Source of the DNA: JASLDZ01 sp964244065 | GTDB taxonomy: Bacteria; Pseudomonadota; Alphaproteobacteria; Caulobacterales; Caulobacteraceae | Direction: 5' to 3' | NCBI GenBank assembly: GCA_964244065.1 | Contig: CAXTHH010000003.1 | Span: forward strand, 62,001-126,000 | DNA length: 64,000 bases | Part shown: in pieces, positions 26,285 to 33,605 of the stretch | Position numbering within the stretch: the stretch's first letter is position 1 | Layout of the letters: each line of letters begins with the position of its first letter | Position numbers and translations under genes: made by a program | The notes under the pieces: generated by a model | The model's input: the letters and a program-made list of their open reading frames with translations, nothing else | Databases searched by the model: none | What the model was told of the DNA's origin: nothing

Positions 26285-27322
26285 ATGCGATACGGCTTCT
26301 GGGCCCCCGTCTTCGGCGGCTGGCTGCGCAACGTGCCGGACGAGGGCATGGAGGCCACCTGGCCCTACATGTCGAAGCTGCTGCGACGGGCCGAGCGGAT
26401 CGGCTACGACCTGACGCTGATCGCCGAGCTGAACCTGAACGACATCAAGGGCACGAGCGCCCCGGCCATGGACGCCTGGTCCACCGCCGCCGCGGCCGCC
26501 GCCGTGACCGAGCGGCTGGAGCTGATGGTCGCCGTGCGGCCCAACTTCCACCAGCCCGCCCTGTTCGCCAAGCAGGCGGCCAACGTCGACAATATCGCCG
26601 GCGGCCGGCTGAGCCTGAACGTGGTCAGCTCCTGGTGGGCCGAGGAGGCGACCAGCTACGGCCTCCAGTTCGATCAGCACGACGACCGCTACGGCCGCAC
26701 CGCCGAGTGGCTGGAGGTGGTCGACGGCCTGTGGACGCAGACGCCGTTCACCCACCAGGGCGCACGCTACCAGCTCACCAACGCCATCTGCGAGCCCAAG
26801 CCCGTCGCCCGGCCGCGCCCGGTGATCTACGCCGGCGGCGAAAGCGAGGCGGCCAAGACCCTGATCGCCAACCGGTGCGACGCCTACGTCATGCACGGCG
26901 ACGAGCCCGCCGTGATCGCCGGGAAGATCGCCGACATGCGCCGCCGCCGCGAGGCGACCGGCCTGCCCCCCATGCGCTTCGGCATGGCCGCCTACGCCAT
27001 CGTGCGCGACAGCGACGCCGAAGCCCGCCGCGAGGTGGAGCGCATCACCACGCTGGACCCCAACGCCCCGGGCTTCGCCAACTTCGGCCAGTGGCTCAGC
27101 GGCACCGAGCTGGAGCGCGAGCTCAAGATCCAGGAATACAGCGTCAGCAACCGCGGGCTGCGGGCCAACCTGGTGGGCACGCCCGAGGCGATCCGCGCCC
27201 GCGTCGCCGAGTACGAGGCCGCCGGCCTCGACCTGCTGCTGCTGCAGATGAGCCCGCAGCTGGAGGAGATGGAGCGCTTCTCGGCCCAGGTGATCCGGCC
27301 GCCCGCCCTCGCGGCCGCCTGA
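26285..27322 (+). CDS. LLM-class flavin-dependent monooxygenase (SsuD-like)
   Basis: 345 residues. The bacterial luciferase-like TIM barrel is recognised from MRYGFWAPVFGGWLR, the LMVAVRPNFHQPALFAKQAAN core, GRLSLNVVSSWWAEEA and RPVIYAGGESEAAK. It is closest in style to alkanesulfonate or dimethylsulfone monooxygenases, which use reduced FMN and oxygen to cleave C-S bonds. No ssu transporter or flavin reductase gene is adjacent. The immediate coupling to an ATP-grasp ligase (one base apart) suggests oxidation of an amide or peptide-like product rather than classical sulfonate use; this is inference. Confidence 0.85.
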   Translation: MRYGFWAPVFGGWLRNVPDEGMEATWPYMSKLLRRAERIGYDLTLIAELNLNDIKGTSAPAMDAWSTAAAAAAVTERLELMVAVRPNFHQPALFAKQAANVDNIAGGRLSLNVVSSWWAEEATSYGLQFDQHDDRYGRTAEWLEVVDGLWTQTPFTHQGARYQLTNAICEPKPVARPRPVIYAGGESEAAKTLIANRCDAYVMHGDEPAVIAGKIADMRRRREATGLPPMRFGMAAYAIVRDSDAEARREVERITTLDPNAPGFANFGQWLSGTELERELKIQEYSVSNRGLRANLVGTPEAIRARVAEYEAAGLDLLLLQMSPQLEEMERFSAQVIRPPALAAA

Positions 27323-27327
27323 GCGCG

Positions 27328-27353
27328 GGAACATTCCCGTCGGCCCGCCGGTT
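27328..27353 (+). promoter_or_regulatory. Possible EcfG-type general stress promoter
   Basis: GGAAC (27328-27332) and GGTT (27350-27353) are separated by 17 nt, close to the alphaproteobacterial EcfG consensus GGAAC-N16/17-CGTT. The -35 element lies in the palindrome GGGAACATTCCC. The predicted transcript would start near the ATG at 27363, so the mRNA would be nearly leaderless or the true start further in. Low certainty. Confidence 0.25.
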
Positions 27354-27362
27354 GGCGACACG

Positions 27363-27647
27363 ATGCCGGCGCTGCACACCTCCCTCCCCGTCGCGCCCGC
27401 CCGCGCGTCGGGGCCCCGCCCGCCCGTCGCCGACGGCCGCGCGCGGCGCCGTCGCGCCCTGCTCCGCCTGGCGGAGCGGCATGGCGAGGTTCGGGTCGTC
27501 GTGCGCAAGGGCGGCCGGCCTGCGCCTCAAGCCGTCGAGCTCTTGGAGCTCCTGGACGAGTTGAACGAGTCCGCCCGCCTTCGTTGGGGCGGCGTGCAGA
27601 GCAGGGGCGAGGTGGCCGAAGCGGTCTACCTCAGACACGCCGCCTGA
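27363..27647 (+). CDS. Small basic protein of unknown function
   Basis: 94 residues (MPALHTSLPVAPARASG...), with an Arg-rich first half and a predicted helix LELLDELNESARLRWGG. Codon third positions are GC-rich like the neighbours, supporting a real gene. There is no family resemblance and no signal or membrane segment. It lies 40 nt after the monooxygenase and 141 nt before the haem-oxygenase-like gene. It could be spurious, since a long antisense open frame also covers the region. Confidence 0.4.
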   Translation: MPALHTSLPVAPARASGPRPPVADGRARRRRALLRLAERHGEVRVVVRKGGRPAPQAVELLELLDELNESARLRWGGVQSRGEVAEAVYLRHAA

Positions 27648-27788
27648 GTCGGGCACTCGACACAGGACGGTATTGACGAACTTGTTCGACGAACTCGGCA
27701 GGAACCCCTTCGCACCTTGGCCGTTGTTCAGGCAAGGCGCGACACGGCGCCGCCTCTTCTTTCGACAGACGACGAGAACGCTCCTCCC

Positions 27789-28715
27789 ATGACGATCACG
27801 CCGTTTCCCCGAAACGCCGGCGCCTCTGACCGCGCGAAGGCCGACCCCGCCGTGCTGCACCGGCGCCTGGCGCACTGGAACCACGAGCGCCTGAGCCCAG
27901 CGGCGCCCACCGACTCCTGGCGCGAGGACCTGCAGCACGAGTGCGCGATGCGCACGCTGGAAGGCGCCTGGGTGGAGGAGCTGCGCGCCGACGTCGTCGC
28001 CCGCGCCGCAGAGGCGCCCACCGATCCTGAAGGCTTCGTCGCCTGGTTCGAAGAGCTCCAGACGACCGGTCCCGGCCAGGACGACGCCCTGTTCCCCTTC
28101 CTGGCCGAAGAGGCCACGCGCGAGGAGCTCTGCTGGTTCCTGACGCAGGAGGCTGCGGGCGAGGCGGGGTTCGACGACCTGGTGGCCTATACCCAGGTGA
28201 AGCTGCCCGCCCTCGCCAAGCTCGAACTCGCCCGGAACTACTGGGACGAGATGGGCCGAGGCAATCTCCGCGGCATGCACGGCGTGCTGCTAGACCAGAC
28301 CACGGCGGATCTGGGCCTGGAGCCCAGGATCGACGAGACGATCTGGCAGGCCCTGGCGCTGGCCAACACCATGACCGCGCTGGCCACGACGCGCCGCTAC
28401 GCCTGGCACAGCGTGGGCGCGCTCGGCGCGGTGGAGCTGACGGCGCCGGGCCGCGTGGCGCTGGTCGCGCAGGGCCTGAAGCGCATCGGCGTCGAGCCGC
28501 GCACGCGCAAGTACTTCGACCTGCACGCCGTGCTCGACGTGAAGCACTCCGCCGACTGGAACGAGGAGGCGCTGAAGCCCTCCCTGGCCGCCGATCCGTC
28601 GGTAGGCCGCTGGATCGCCGAGGGCGCCCTGATGCGCCTGGAGTGCGGCCGGCGCTGCTTCGAAGCGTACCGCGCCGCGCTGATGCGCTCGCCGCCCCGC
28701 CAGGCGCACGGCTGA
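27789..28715 (+). CDS. Haem-oxygenase-like iron-containing redox enzyme
   Basis: 308 residues from ATG 27789; the frame opens 24 codons earlier without a better start. The helical domain shows ARNYWDEMGRGNLRGMHGVLL (Glu and His), RRYAWHSVGALGAVE (Glu) and YFDLHAVLDVKHSADW (two His), the ligand pattern of the Haem_oxygenas_2 / HDO scaffold. Members bind two irons and carry out N-oxygenation, decarboxylative or C-C cleavage reactions on small molecules. The substrate is unknown. The gene is near an ATP-grasp ligase and a flavin monooxygenase on the same strand, which suggests a small biosynthetic or catabolic unit. Confidence 0.7.
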   Translation: MTITPFPRNAGASDRAKADPAVLHRRLAHWNHERLSPAAPTDSWREDLQHECAMRTLEGAWVEELRADVVARAAEAPTDPEGFVAWFEELQTTGPGQDDALFPFLAEEATREELCWFLTQEAAGEAGFDDLVAYTQVKLPALAKLELARNYWDEMGRGNLRGMHGVLLDQTTADLGLEPRIDETIWQALALANTMTALATTRRYAWHSVGALGAVELTAPGRVALVAQGLKRIGVEPRTRKYFDLHAVLDVKHSADWNEEALKPSLAADPSVGRWIAEGALMRLECGRRCFEAYRAALMRSPPRQAHG

Positions 28716-28726
28716 GGCTTCCGGTC

Positions 28727-28945
28727 GTGACGGACGTGATCGTCGCCCCGCTCGGCGAGGAGTGGACGGTGCGTCACCCGCGCCGCCTGCACGAGCGCTT
28801 CGCCACCCGGCGCGAGGCGCAGCGTGCGGCGGCGGGGCACGCGCGGCAGCTCGGCCTCGCCGGCGAGCCCTGCGCGGTGCGGGAGTCACGCAGCTTCGCC
28901 CCGGTGAGGACGCCGCGCGAGCGGCCCCCGGCCGCAAGGGCGTGA
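28727..28945 (+). CDS. Small DUF2188-like protein
   Basis: 72 residues from GTG 28727 (MTDVIVAPLGEEWTVRHP). The pattern of a short beta-strand pair with EEWTVRH, then FATRREAQRAAAGHARQLG, resembles DUF2188, where a W-x-V strand is followed by an EA-x-x-A helix. The function is unknown. It starts 12 nt after the haem-oxygenase-like gene and may be co-transcribed. The tail is Arg/Pro-rich. The alternative upstream start at 28643 would overlap the previous gene. Confidence 0.5.
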   Translation: MTDVIVAPLGEEWTVRHPRRLHERFATRREAQRAAAGHARQLGLAGEPCAVRESRSFAPVRTPRERPPAARA

Positions 28946-28951
28946 GCGCGC

Positions 28952-28980
28952 TTGAGGCGGCGGGGCATCGCCGCTATACG
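28952..28980 (+). promoter_or_regulatory. Putative tRNA-Met promoter
   Basis: TTGAGG (28952-28957) and TATACG (28975-28980) are separated by 17 nt and lie 30 nt before the tRNA 5' end, a normal distance for a stable-RNA promoter. No coding sequence lies in between. Motif reading only. Confidence 0.5.
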
Positions 28981-29010
28981 CCCCGCTCTCGCGCTCGCCG
29001 GGACGATCGG

Positions 29011-29087
29011 GGCTGGGTAGCTCAGATGGTTAGAGCGGAGGATTCATAACCCTCAGGTCGGCGGTTCGATCCCGCCCCCAGCTACCA
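29011..29087 (+). tRNA. tRNA-Met (CAU), non-initiator; tRNA-Ile2 not excluded
   Basis: 77 nt fold into a full cloverleaf. The acceptor arm GGCTGGG pairs with CCCAGCT (first pair G-U). The D-arm is GCTC/GAGC, the anticodon loop TTCATAA has CAT at the centre, and the T-arm is GGCGG-TTCGATC-CCGCC. Discriminator A and an encoded CCA follow. The C1xA72 mismatch and three G-C pairs of the initiator anticodon stem are absent, so it is an elongator. A CAU anticodon could also be lysidine-modified tRNA-Ile2. Pair 31-39 reads A-C. Confidence 0.95.
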
Positions 29088-29134
29088 TCGTCCCGGCCGA
29101 GAGCCCGAGTCCCGCCCCCGGAGCGCGCGCGCCC

Positions 29135-30157
29135 GTGACCGTGCTGCACCTGCTGGGCTCCCCGGGCGAGGGCGGCGCCGAGACCTACTTCCTCGACCTG
29201 GTGGTGGCCCTGCACGACGACGGGGCCGACCAAGCCGCCGCCATCCGCCCGCACCCGCACCGCGAGCGCGTGCTCGCGGAGGCCGGCGTTCCCCTCGCCA
29301 CCGCGCCCTTCGGCGGCCCGCTCGACGTGCGCACGCGTCGCCGCATCGGCCGCTTCGCGCGGGCCGAGGAGGCGCGGGTGCAGGTGGCCTGGATGAACCG
29401 CGCCGCGCGGTTCGCCCCGTCCGGGCGACCCCGGGTGGGCCGGCTCGGCGGGTACTACGACCTGAAGTACTACGCCGGCTTCGACCACCTGGTGGCCAAC
29501 ACCGCCGACATCGGCCGCTGGATCACGGGCGAGGGCTGGCCTGCCGACCGCGTCAGCGTGATCCCGAATTTCGCAGAGCCGGCCGAGGCCGACCCCGTCT
29601 CCCGCGCCGCGCTCGACACGCCGGACGGCACGCCGCTGCTCCTGGCCATGAGCCGGCTGCACGCGGCCAAGGGCCTGGACGTACTGCTGCGCGCGCTCGT
29701 CCGCCTGCCGGACGCCTACGCCTGGATCGCCGGCTCCGGCCCGCTGGAGGCCGAGCTGCACGCCCTGGCCGGGGAACTCGGCGTGGCCGGGCGCGTCCGC
29801 TGGCTGGGCTGGCGCGACGACCCGGGCGCGCTGTACCGGGCGGCGGACGTGTGCGTCTTCCCCTCGCGGTTCGAGCCCCTGGGCAACACGGTAATCCAGG
29901 CCTGGGCCCACGGCCTGCCCCTGCTGGCCGCCGCGGCCAAAGGCCCCGCCGACCTGATCGCCGATGGCGAGGACGGCCTGCTCGTCCCCGTGGACGACGA
30001 CGGGGCCCTGGCCGCCGCCGTGCGCCGCCTGCTGGAAGAGCCGGCCCTCGCCGCCCGGCTGGCCGAGGCCGGGCGCGCCCGGGCGTCCGCCGGCTTCTCG
30101 CGCAAGGCCGTCGTGGCGCGCTGGCGCGAGCTGTTCGCGCGGCTGGGCCCGGGCTGA
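29135..30157 (+). CDS. Glycosyltransferase family 4 (GT-B fold)
   Basis: 340 residues from GTG 29135. The N-terminal domain begins TVLHLLGSPGEGGAETYF, with the glycine-rich acceptor-side loop. The C-terminal nucleotide-sugar domain contains LLAMSRLHAAKGLDVLLRAL and the E-x7-E type motif FPSRFEPLGNTVIQAWAHGLP. Such enzymes add sugars to polysaccharide or glycolipid acceptors. Its stop overlaps the asparagine-synthase start by one base (TGATG), as in many exopolysaccharide loci that pair a GT4 with an amidotransferase. No other capsule gene is adjacent. Confidence 0.88.
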   Translation: MTVLHLLGSPGEGGAETYFLDLVVALHDDGADQAAAIRPHPHRERVLAEAGVPLATAPFGGPLDVRTRRRIGRFARAEEARVQVAWMNRAARFAPSGRPRVGRLGGYYDLKYYAGFDHLVANTADIGRWITGEGWPADRVSVIPNFAEPAEADPVSRAALDTPDGTPLLLAMSRLHAAKGLDVLLRALVRLPDAYAWIAGSGPLEAELHALAGELGVAGRVRWLGWRDDPGALYRAADVCVFPSRFEPLGNTVIQAWAHGLPLLAAAAKGPADLIADGEDGLLVPVDDDGALAAAVRRLLEEPALAARLAEAGRARASAGFSRKAVVARWRELFARLGPG

Positions 30158-31800
30158 TGTGCGGCGTCGCGGGGGTGCTCGGCCCGCTGGACCGCGGGCC
30201 GGAGAGCCTCGAAGAGGCTCGCCGCATGATCGCCGCCCTCGCCCACCGCGGTCCGGACGGCGTGCGTGTGGAGGCGGTCGGCGGCGCGGCTCTGGCGCAC
30301 GCCCGCCTGTCGGTGATCGACCTGAAGGGCGGCTGGCAGCCGCTGCACGCCGCCGGCTCGACGGTGATCGGCAACGGCGAGATCTACAACTACGTCGAGC
30401 TGATCGAGGCGTTCGGCCTCGCCGGAAAATTGAGCACGGGCAGCGACTTCGAGCCGCTGCTGCACATCTACGCGCAGGAGGGCGAGCGCGCCTTCGCCCG
30501 CCTGCGCGGCATGTACGCCTTCTGCCTGATCGGCGCGGACGGTCGCACGTGGCTCGTGCGCGACCCCTTCGGGATCAAGCCGCTGTACGTGGCGGGCGCG
30601 CGCTTCGCGTCGGAGCCCCGCGCCCTCGGCCCCGTGCGGCTGGAGCGGGAGGCCGCCGAGGAGCTGCTGGCGCTGAACTACGTCCTGACCTCGCCCGCGC
30701 GCGTCCGGCCGGCCATGCAGGCCCCCCTCCCCCTCACTGAGGGAGGGAAGGCGCTCGATGCTTTCGACGCCGTGCTGGAGGACAGCGTGCGCGTGCACCA
30801 GCGATCGGACGTGCCGTACGGTCTGTTCCTGTCCGGCGGCATCGACTCGAGCGTGATCGCCACGCTGATGGCGCGGCTGAACAGCCGGCCGGTGACAGCC
30901 TTCACCTGCGGCTTCGACGCGCCGGGCGCGGCCGACGAGCGCGCGGGGGCGGAGCGGGTCGCGCGGGCGCTGAACCTCGACTGGCGCGAGACCACCTTCG
31001 GGGCGGAGGACTTCCGCCGCATCGCGCCCCAGGTCGCCTGGGCGCTGGACGATCCGACGACGGACTACGCCTGCCTCCCCACATTCCAGCTGGCCGAGGC
31101 GGCCAAGGGAACGCTGACTGTCGTTCTGTCCGGAGAGGGCGGCGACGAACTGTTCGCCGGTTACGGCCGCTACCGGCGCGCGCTCCGCCCGGCGCTGTTC
31201 GGAGGTCGCCCAGCCGCGCCGCAGGTGGACGCGCGCTTCCTGAAGGACGCCGGCCGCGGCGCCCTCGCCCGCTGGCGCTCCGCCGCGGAGGCTCAACGAC
31301 CGACCGGCCTCACACCGCTCCAGCAGGCGCAGTGGGCGGACATCGCCACCTGGCTGCCCAACGACCTGCTGCTTAAGCTCGACCGGATGCTGATGGCGCA
31401 CGGGCTGGAGGGGCGCACGCCGTTCCTCGACCGGGAGGTGGCCGCCTTCGCGTGGTCCCTGCCCGACCGGCTGAAGGTGCGCGGGCGGCACGGCAAATGG
31501 ATCCTGCGCAAGTGGCTGGAGCGCCACTGCCCGGCCGCGGAGCCCTGGGCGAGGAAGCAGGGCTTCACCGTGCCCGTCGCCGACTGGATCGCGCCGGACG
31601 CCGCCGCCATCGGCGAGCGGGTCGCCGCCGTTCAAGGCGTGGCGGAGGTGTGCGACCTGGACGCCGTGCGCGCCGGCTTCCGCGACCCCACCCAGCGCAA
31701 GAGCTGGTGGCCGCTCGTGTTCTATGGCCTCTGGGCGCTCATCCACGTCGAGGGCGCCTCGCCTGACGAGGCGCGAGACGCGGTGCTGGGCCGCGCCTAG
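30157..31800 (+). CDS. Glutamine-hydrolysing asparagine synthase family protein (AsnB-like)
   Basis: 547 residues; the start is set by Cys2 (MCGVAGVLG), the N-terminal nucleophile of the class II glutaminase domain (1-180, with RGPDG at 31-35 and GNGEIYN at 72-78). The synthetase domain carries the PPi-loop SGGIDSS at 226-232 and SGEGGDELFAGYGRY further on. The family amidates Asp or sugar/peptide carboxylates. The linker at about 180-203, where AsnB proteins normally have the conserved LPPG-type segment, is short and aberrant (ARVRPAMQAPLPLTEGGKAL), and its DNA is a pyrimidine/purine-skewed hairpin. It overlaps the preceding GT4 gene and, convergently by 4 nt, the TetR-like gene. Confidence 0.85.
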   Translation: MCGVAGVLGPLDRGPESLEEARRMIAALAHRGPDGVRVEAVGGAALAHARLSVIDLKGGWQPLHAAGSTVIGNGEIYNYVELIEAFGLAGKLSTGSDFEPLLHIYAQEGERAFARLRGMYAFCLIGADGRTWLVRDPFGIKPLYVAGARFASEPRALGPVRLEREAAEELLALNYVLTSPARVRPAMQAPLPLTEGGKALDAFDAVLEDSVRVHQRSDVPYGLFLSGGIDSSVIATLMARLNSRPVTAFTCGFDAPGAADERAGAERVARALNLDWRETTFGAEDFRRIAPQVAWALDDPTTDYACLPTFQLAEAAKGTLTVVLSGEGGDELFAGYGRYRRALRPALFGGRPAAPQVDARFLKDAGRGALARWRSAAEAQRPTGLTPLQQAQWADIATWLPNDLLLKLDRMLMAHGLEGRTPFLDREVAAFAWSLPDRLKVRGRHGKWILRKWLERHCPAAEPWARKQGFTVPVADWIAPDAAAIGERVAAVQGVAEVCDLDAVRAGFRDPTQRKSWWPLVFYGLWALIHVEGASPDEARDAVLGRA

Positions 31801-32600
31801 AAGCCCGCGCCCACGCGCTTCAGCCTACCGTCCGCCCGGGCGAGCTGCTTGTCGATCTCGGCCATGGTGCGGTTCAGGGCGCCCTCGTCGTCGCGCCACA
31901 CCTGGAGCACGCGTCCCCACACGGCGGTGACCGCCGCCAGGCGCAGGGCGCCGCGGCCGCCCCCGGCGTCGATGCCCGAGCCCTCCAGCAGGGCGCGGGC
32001 GGTGGCCGGCAGGGCGGGGGCGACGGCCAGGCCCTCGGCGAGGCCGATGGCCAGCAGGGCGTCGCGGTGCGGTTCCATCACCTCCAGCCGGCTCATCATG
32101 GCCTCGAACAGGCGGTCGCGGGGGGCCGGCTGGTCGTCGCCCTCGATCCGCTCCAGCGCCCGCCGGTCCAGCCGGGCGGAGAGGCGCAGCAGCAGCGCGC
32201 GCTTGCCCGGGGCGCGGGCGTATAGCTCGGCGAAGCGCGCGCCCGCCGCCGCCGCCACGTCGCGCAGGGTGATCTCCGCCCAGGGCTGCTCTCCGGCGAG
32301 ACGCAACAGCGCATCGGCGGCGCGGTCCATCAGGTCGCCTTCGGACCCGTCCGCTCCAGCACCCGCGCCGCCGGGCTCCGGCCTGGCGATCGGGGGCGCG
32401 TCCGCGTCGGGCGCGGCCGCTGGCGGGGGCGCCTCCACGTCGATCAGGTCCTCCGGGATGGCTGCGCGCTCCACGCCGGGCTCGGTAGGGACGGCGTAGG
32501 CGCGAGGATCGACGCGCCCGCCCGCGTCCGGCGGCGCCTCCACGTCGAGGAGATCGTCGCGCGGGGCGGTTCCGGGCGCTTCGGGAGGCGTGTCGCTCAT
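31797..32600 (-). CDS. TetR-like regulator / COQ9-like protein with long N-terminal extension
   Basis: 267 residues. Residues 1-88 are acidic and Pro/Ala-rich, with two DLxDVEAPP copies (LLDVEAPPDA and LIDVEAPPPA). A TetR-type helix-turn-helix follows (ADALLRLAGEQPWAEITLRDVAAAAGARFAELYA). The C-terminal VWRDDEGALNRTMAEIDKQL resembles the TetR/COQ9 group of alphaproteobacteria. Targets are unknown. It starts 7 nt after the proC stop, so the two are one operon. The last 4 nt overlap the convergent asparagine-synthase gene (CTAG). Confidence 0.7.
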   Translation of the reverse strand: MSDTPPEAPGTAPRDDLLDVEAPPDAGGRVDPRAYAVPTEPGVERAAIPEDLIDVEAPPPAAAPDADAPPIARPEPGGAGAGADGSEGDLMDRAADALLRLAGEQPWAEITLRDVAAAAGARFAELYARAPGKRALLLRLSARLDRRALERIEGDDQPAPRDRLFEAMMSRLEVMEPHRDALLAIGLAEGLAVAPALPATARALLEGSGIDAGGGRGALRLAAVTAVWGRVLQVWRDDEGALNRTMAEIDKQLARADGRLKRVGAGF

Positions 32601-32607
32601 GCCCCCA

Positions 32608-33441
32608 TCAACCGCCCGGGGCGACGCCGGTTGCGGCCGTCGCCAGTTCGCGCGAGCGCCGGGCGGCGGCGGCCACCGCGTGGCGCAGCAGCAGGGGCAG
32701 GGCCTCGGGCTGGAGCAGCACGTCGAGGGCCGCTTCCGTGGTGCCCTTGGGCGAGGTGACCTGGGCGCGCAGCTCGGCGGGCGAGGCGCCCGGCGTCTCG
32801 GCCATCAGCGCCGCGGCGCTCTCTACGGTGGCGCGGGCCAGGGCCGCCGCGGCGGCGGCGGGCAGGCCCGCGGTCTCGCCCGCCGCCGCCAGCGCCTCGG
32901 TGAAGGCGTAGAGGTAGGCGGGGGCCGAGCCGGAGACGCCCACCGCCGCATCCATCAGCGCCTCGTCGGCGAGGTCCACGGCGGTGGAGACGGGGTCGAA
33001 CAGGGCGTGCGCCCGCGCCCGGGCGGCGGGATCGTCGGCGTGGATGCTGGCCACGCCCCGCGCGATCGCCACCGCGGTGGTCGGCATGACGCGGGCGACC
33101 GGCCGGCCGCCGAAGGTCGCCGCCAGGTCCGCGCCGCGGACGCCGGCCATGACGGACACGATCACCGCATCCGGGGCGAGCCGGGGGGCGAGGGCGACCG
33201 CCGTCTCGCGCCAGCCCTGCGGCTTGACGGCGATCACCACGGTGCGGGCTGCCGACAGATCCTCGTCGGCGGCTTCGAGGTTCACGCCCTGCGCCGCCGA
33301 GGCGCGCGCCTGCGGCCCGGGCGCGGGATCGCGCACCCAGAGCGCCTGCGGCGGGAAGGCGCCCGCGCGCAGCCAGCCGGCGATGAGCGCGCCGCCGAGC
33401 CGGCCGGCGCCGACGAGCAGCAGGGGATGAGCGTTGGACAT
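32608..33441 (-). CDS. proC: Pyrroline-5-carboxylate reductase
   Basis: 277 residues. The N-terminal Rossmann motif is LLVGAGRLGGALIAGWL. The middle has VIAVKPQGW and VMPTTAVAIARGVASI, a variant of the P5CR motif MPN. The C-terminal signature is LRAQVTSPKGTTEAALDVL, with VSGSAPAYLYAFTEAL before it. It reduces pyrroline-5-carboxylate to proline with NAD(P)H in the cytosol, the last step of proline synthesis. It is followed at once by a TetR-like gene. Upstream is the divergent CheB-CheR kinase gene. Confidence 0.95.
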   Translation of the reverse strand: MSNAHPLLLVGAGRLGGALIAGWLRAGAFPPQALWVRDPAPGPQARASAAQGVNLEAADEDLSAARTVVIAVKPQGWRETAVALAPRLAPDAVIVSVMAGVRGADLAATFGGRPVARVMPTTAVAIARGVASIHADDPAARARAHALFDPVSTAVDLADEALMDAAVGVSGSAPAYLYAFTEALAAAGETAGLPAAAAAALARATVESAAALMAETPGASPAELRAQVTSPKGTTEAALDVLLQPEALPLLLRHAVAAAARRSRELATAATGVAPGG

Positions 33442-33605
33442 GGGCGCATCCTAGCGCGGAGAGCGGCCGAGCGAGAGGGCTGCGAGACAAGCGCCCAGCG
33501 CGGCCAGCGGCGCCCTTTGTCCCGATATGCGTTCACCCCGCAGCTCGGCTGGCCTAAGCCCGGCCGGTACGCGCCCTCCGCTCGGCGGCTGACGCAGGAG
33601 GCGAG

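Noticed and set aside
27677..27694. Possible alphaproteobacterial LexA box (GAAC/GTTC repeats)
   Set aside because: The GAAC half-sites are 9 nt apart, not the required 7, and no SOS gene follows.
29011..29087. Initiator tRNA-fMet
   Set aside because: The first acceptor pair is G-U and the anticodon stem lacks the three consecutive G-C pairs of initiators.
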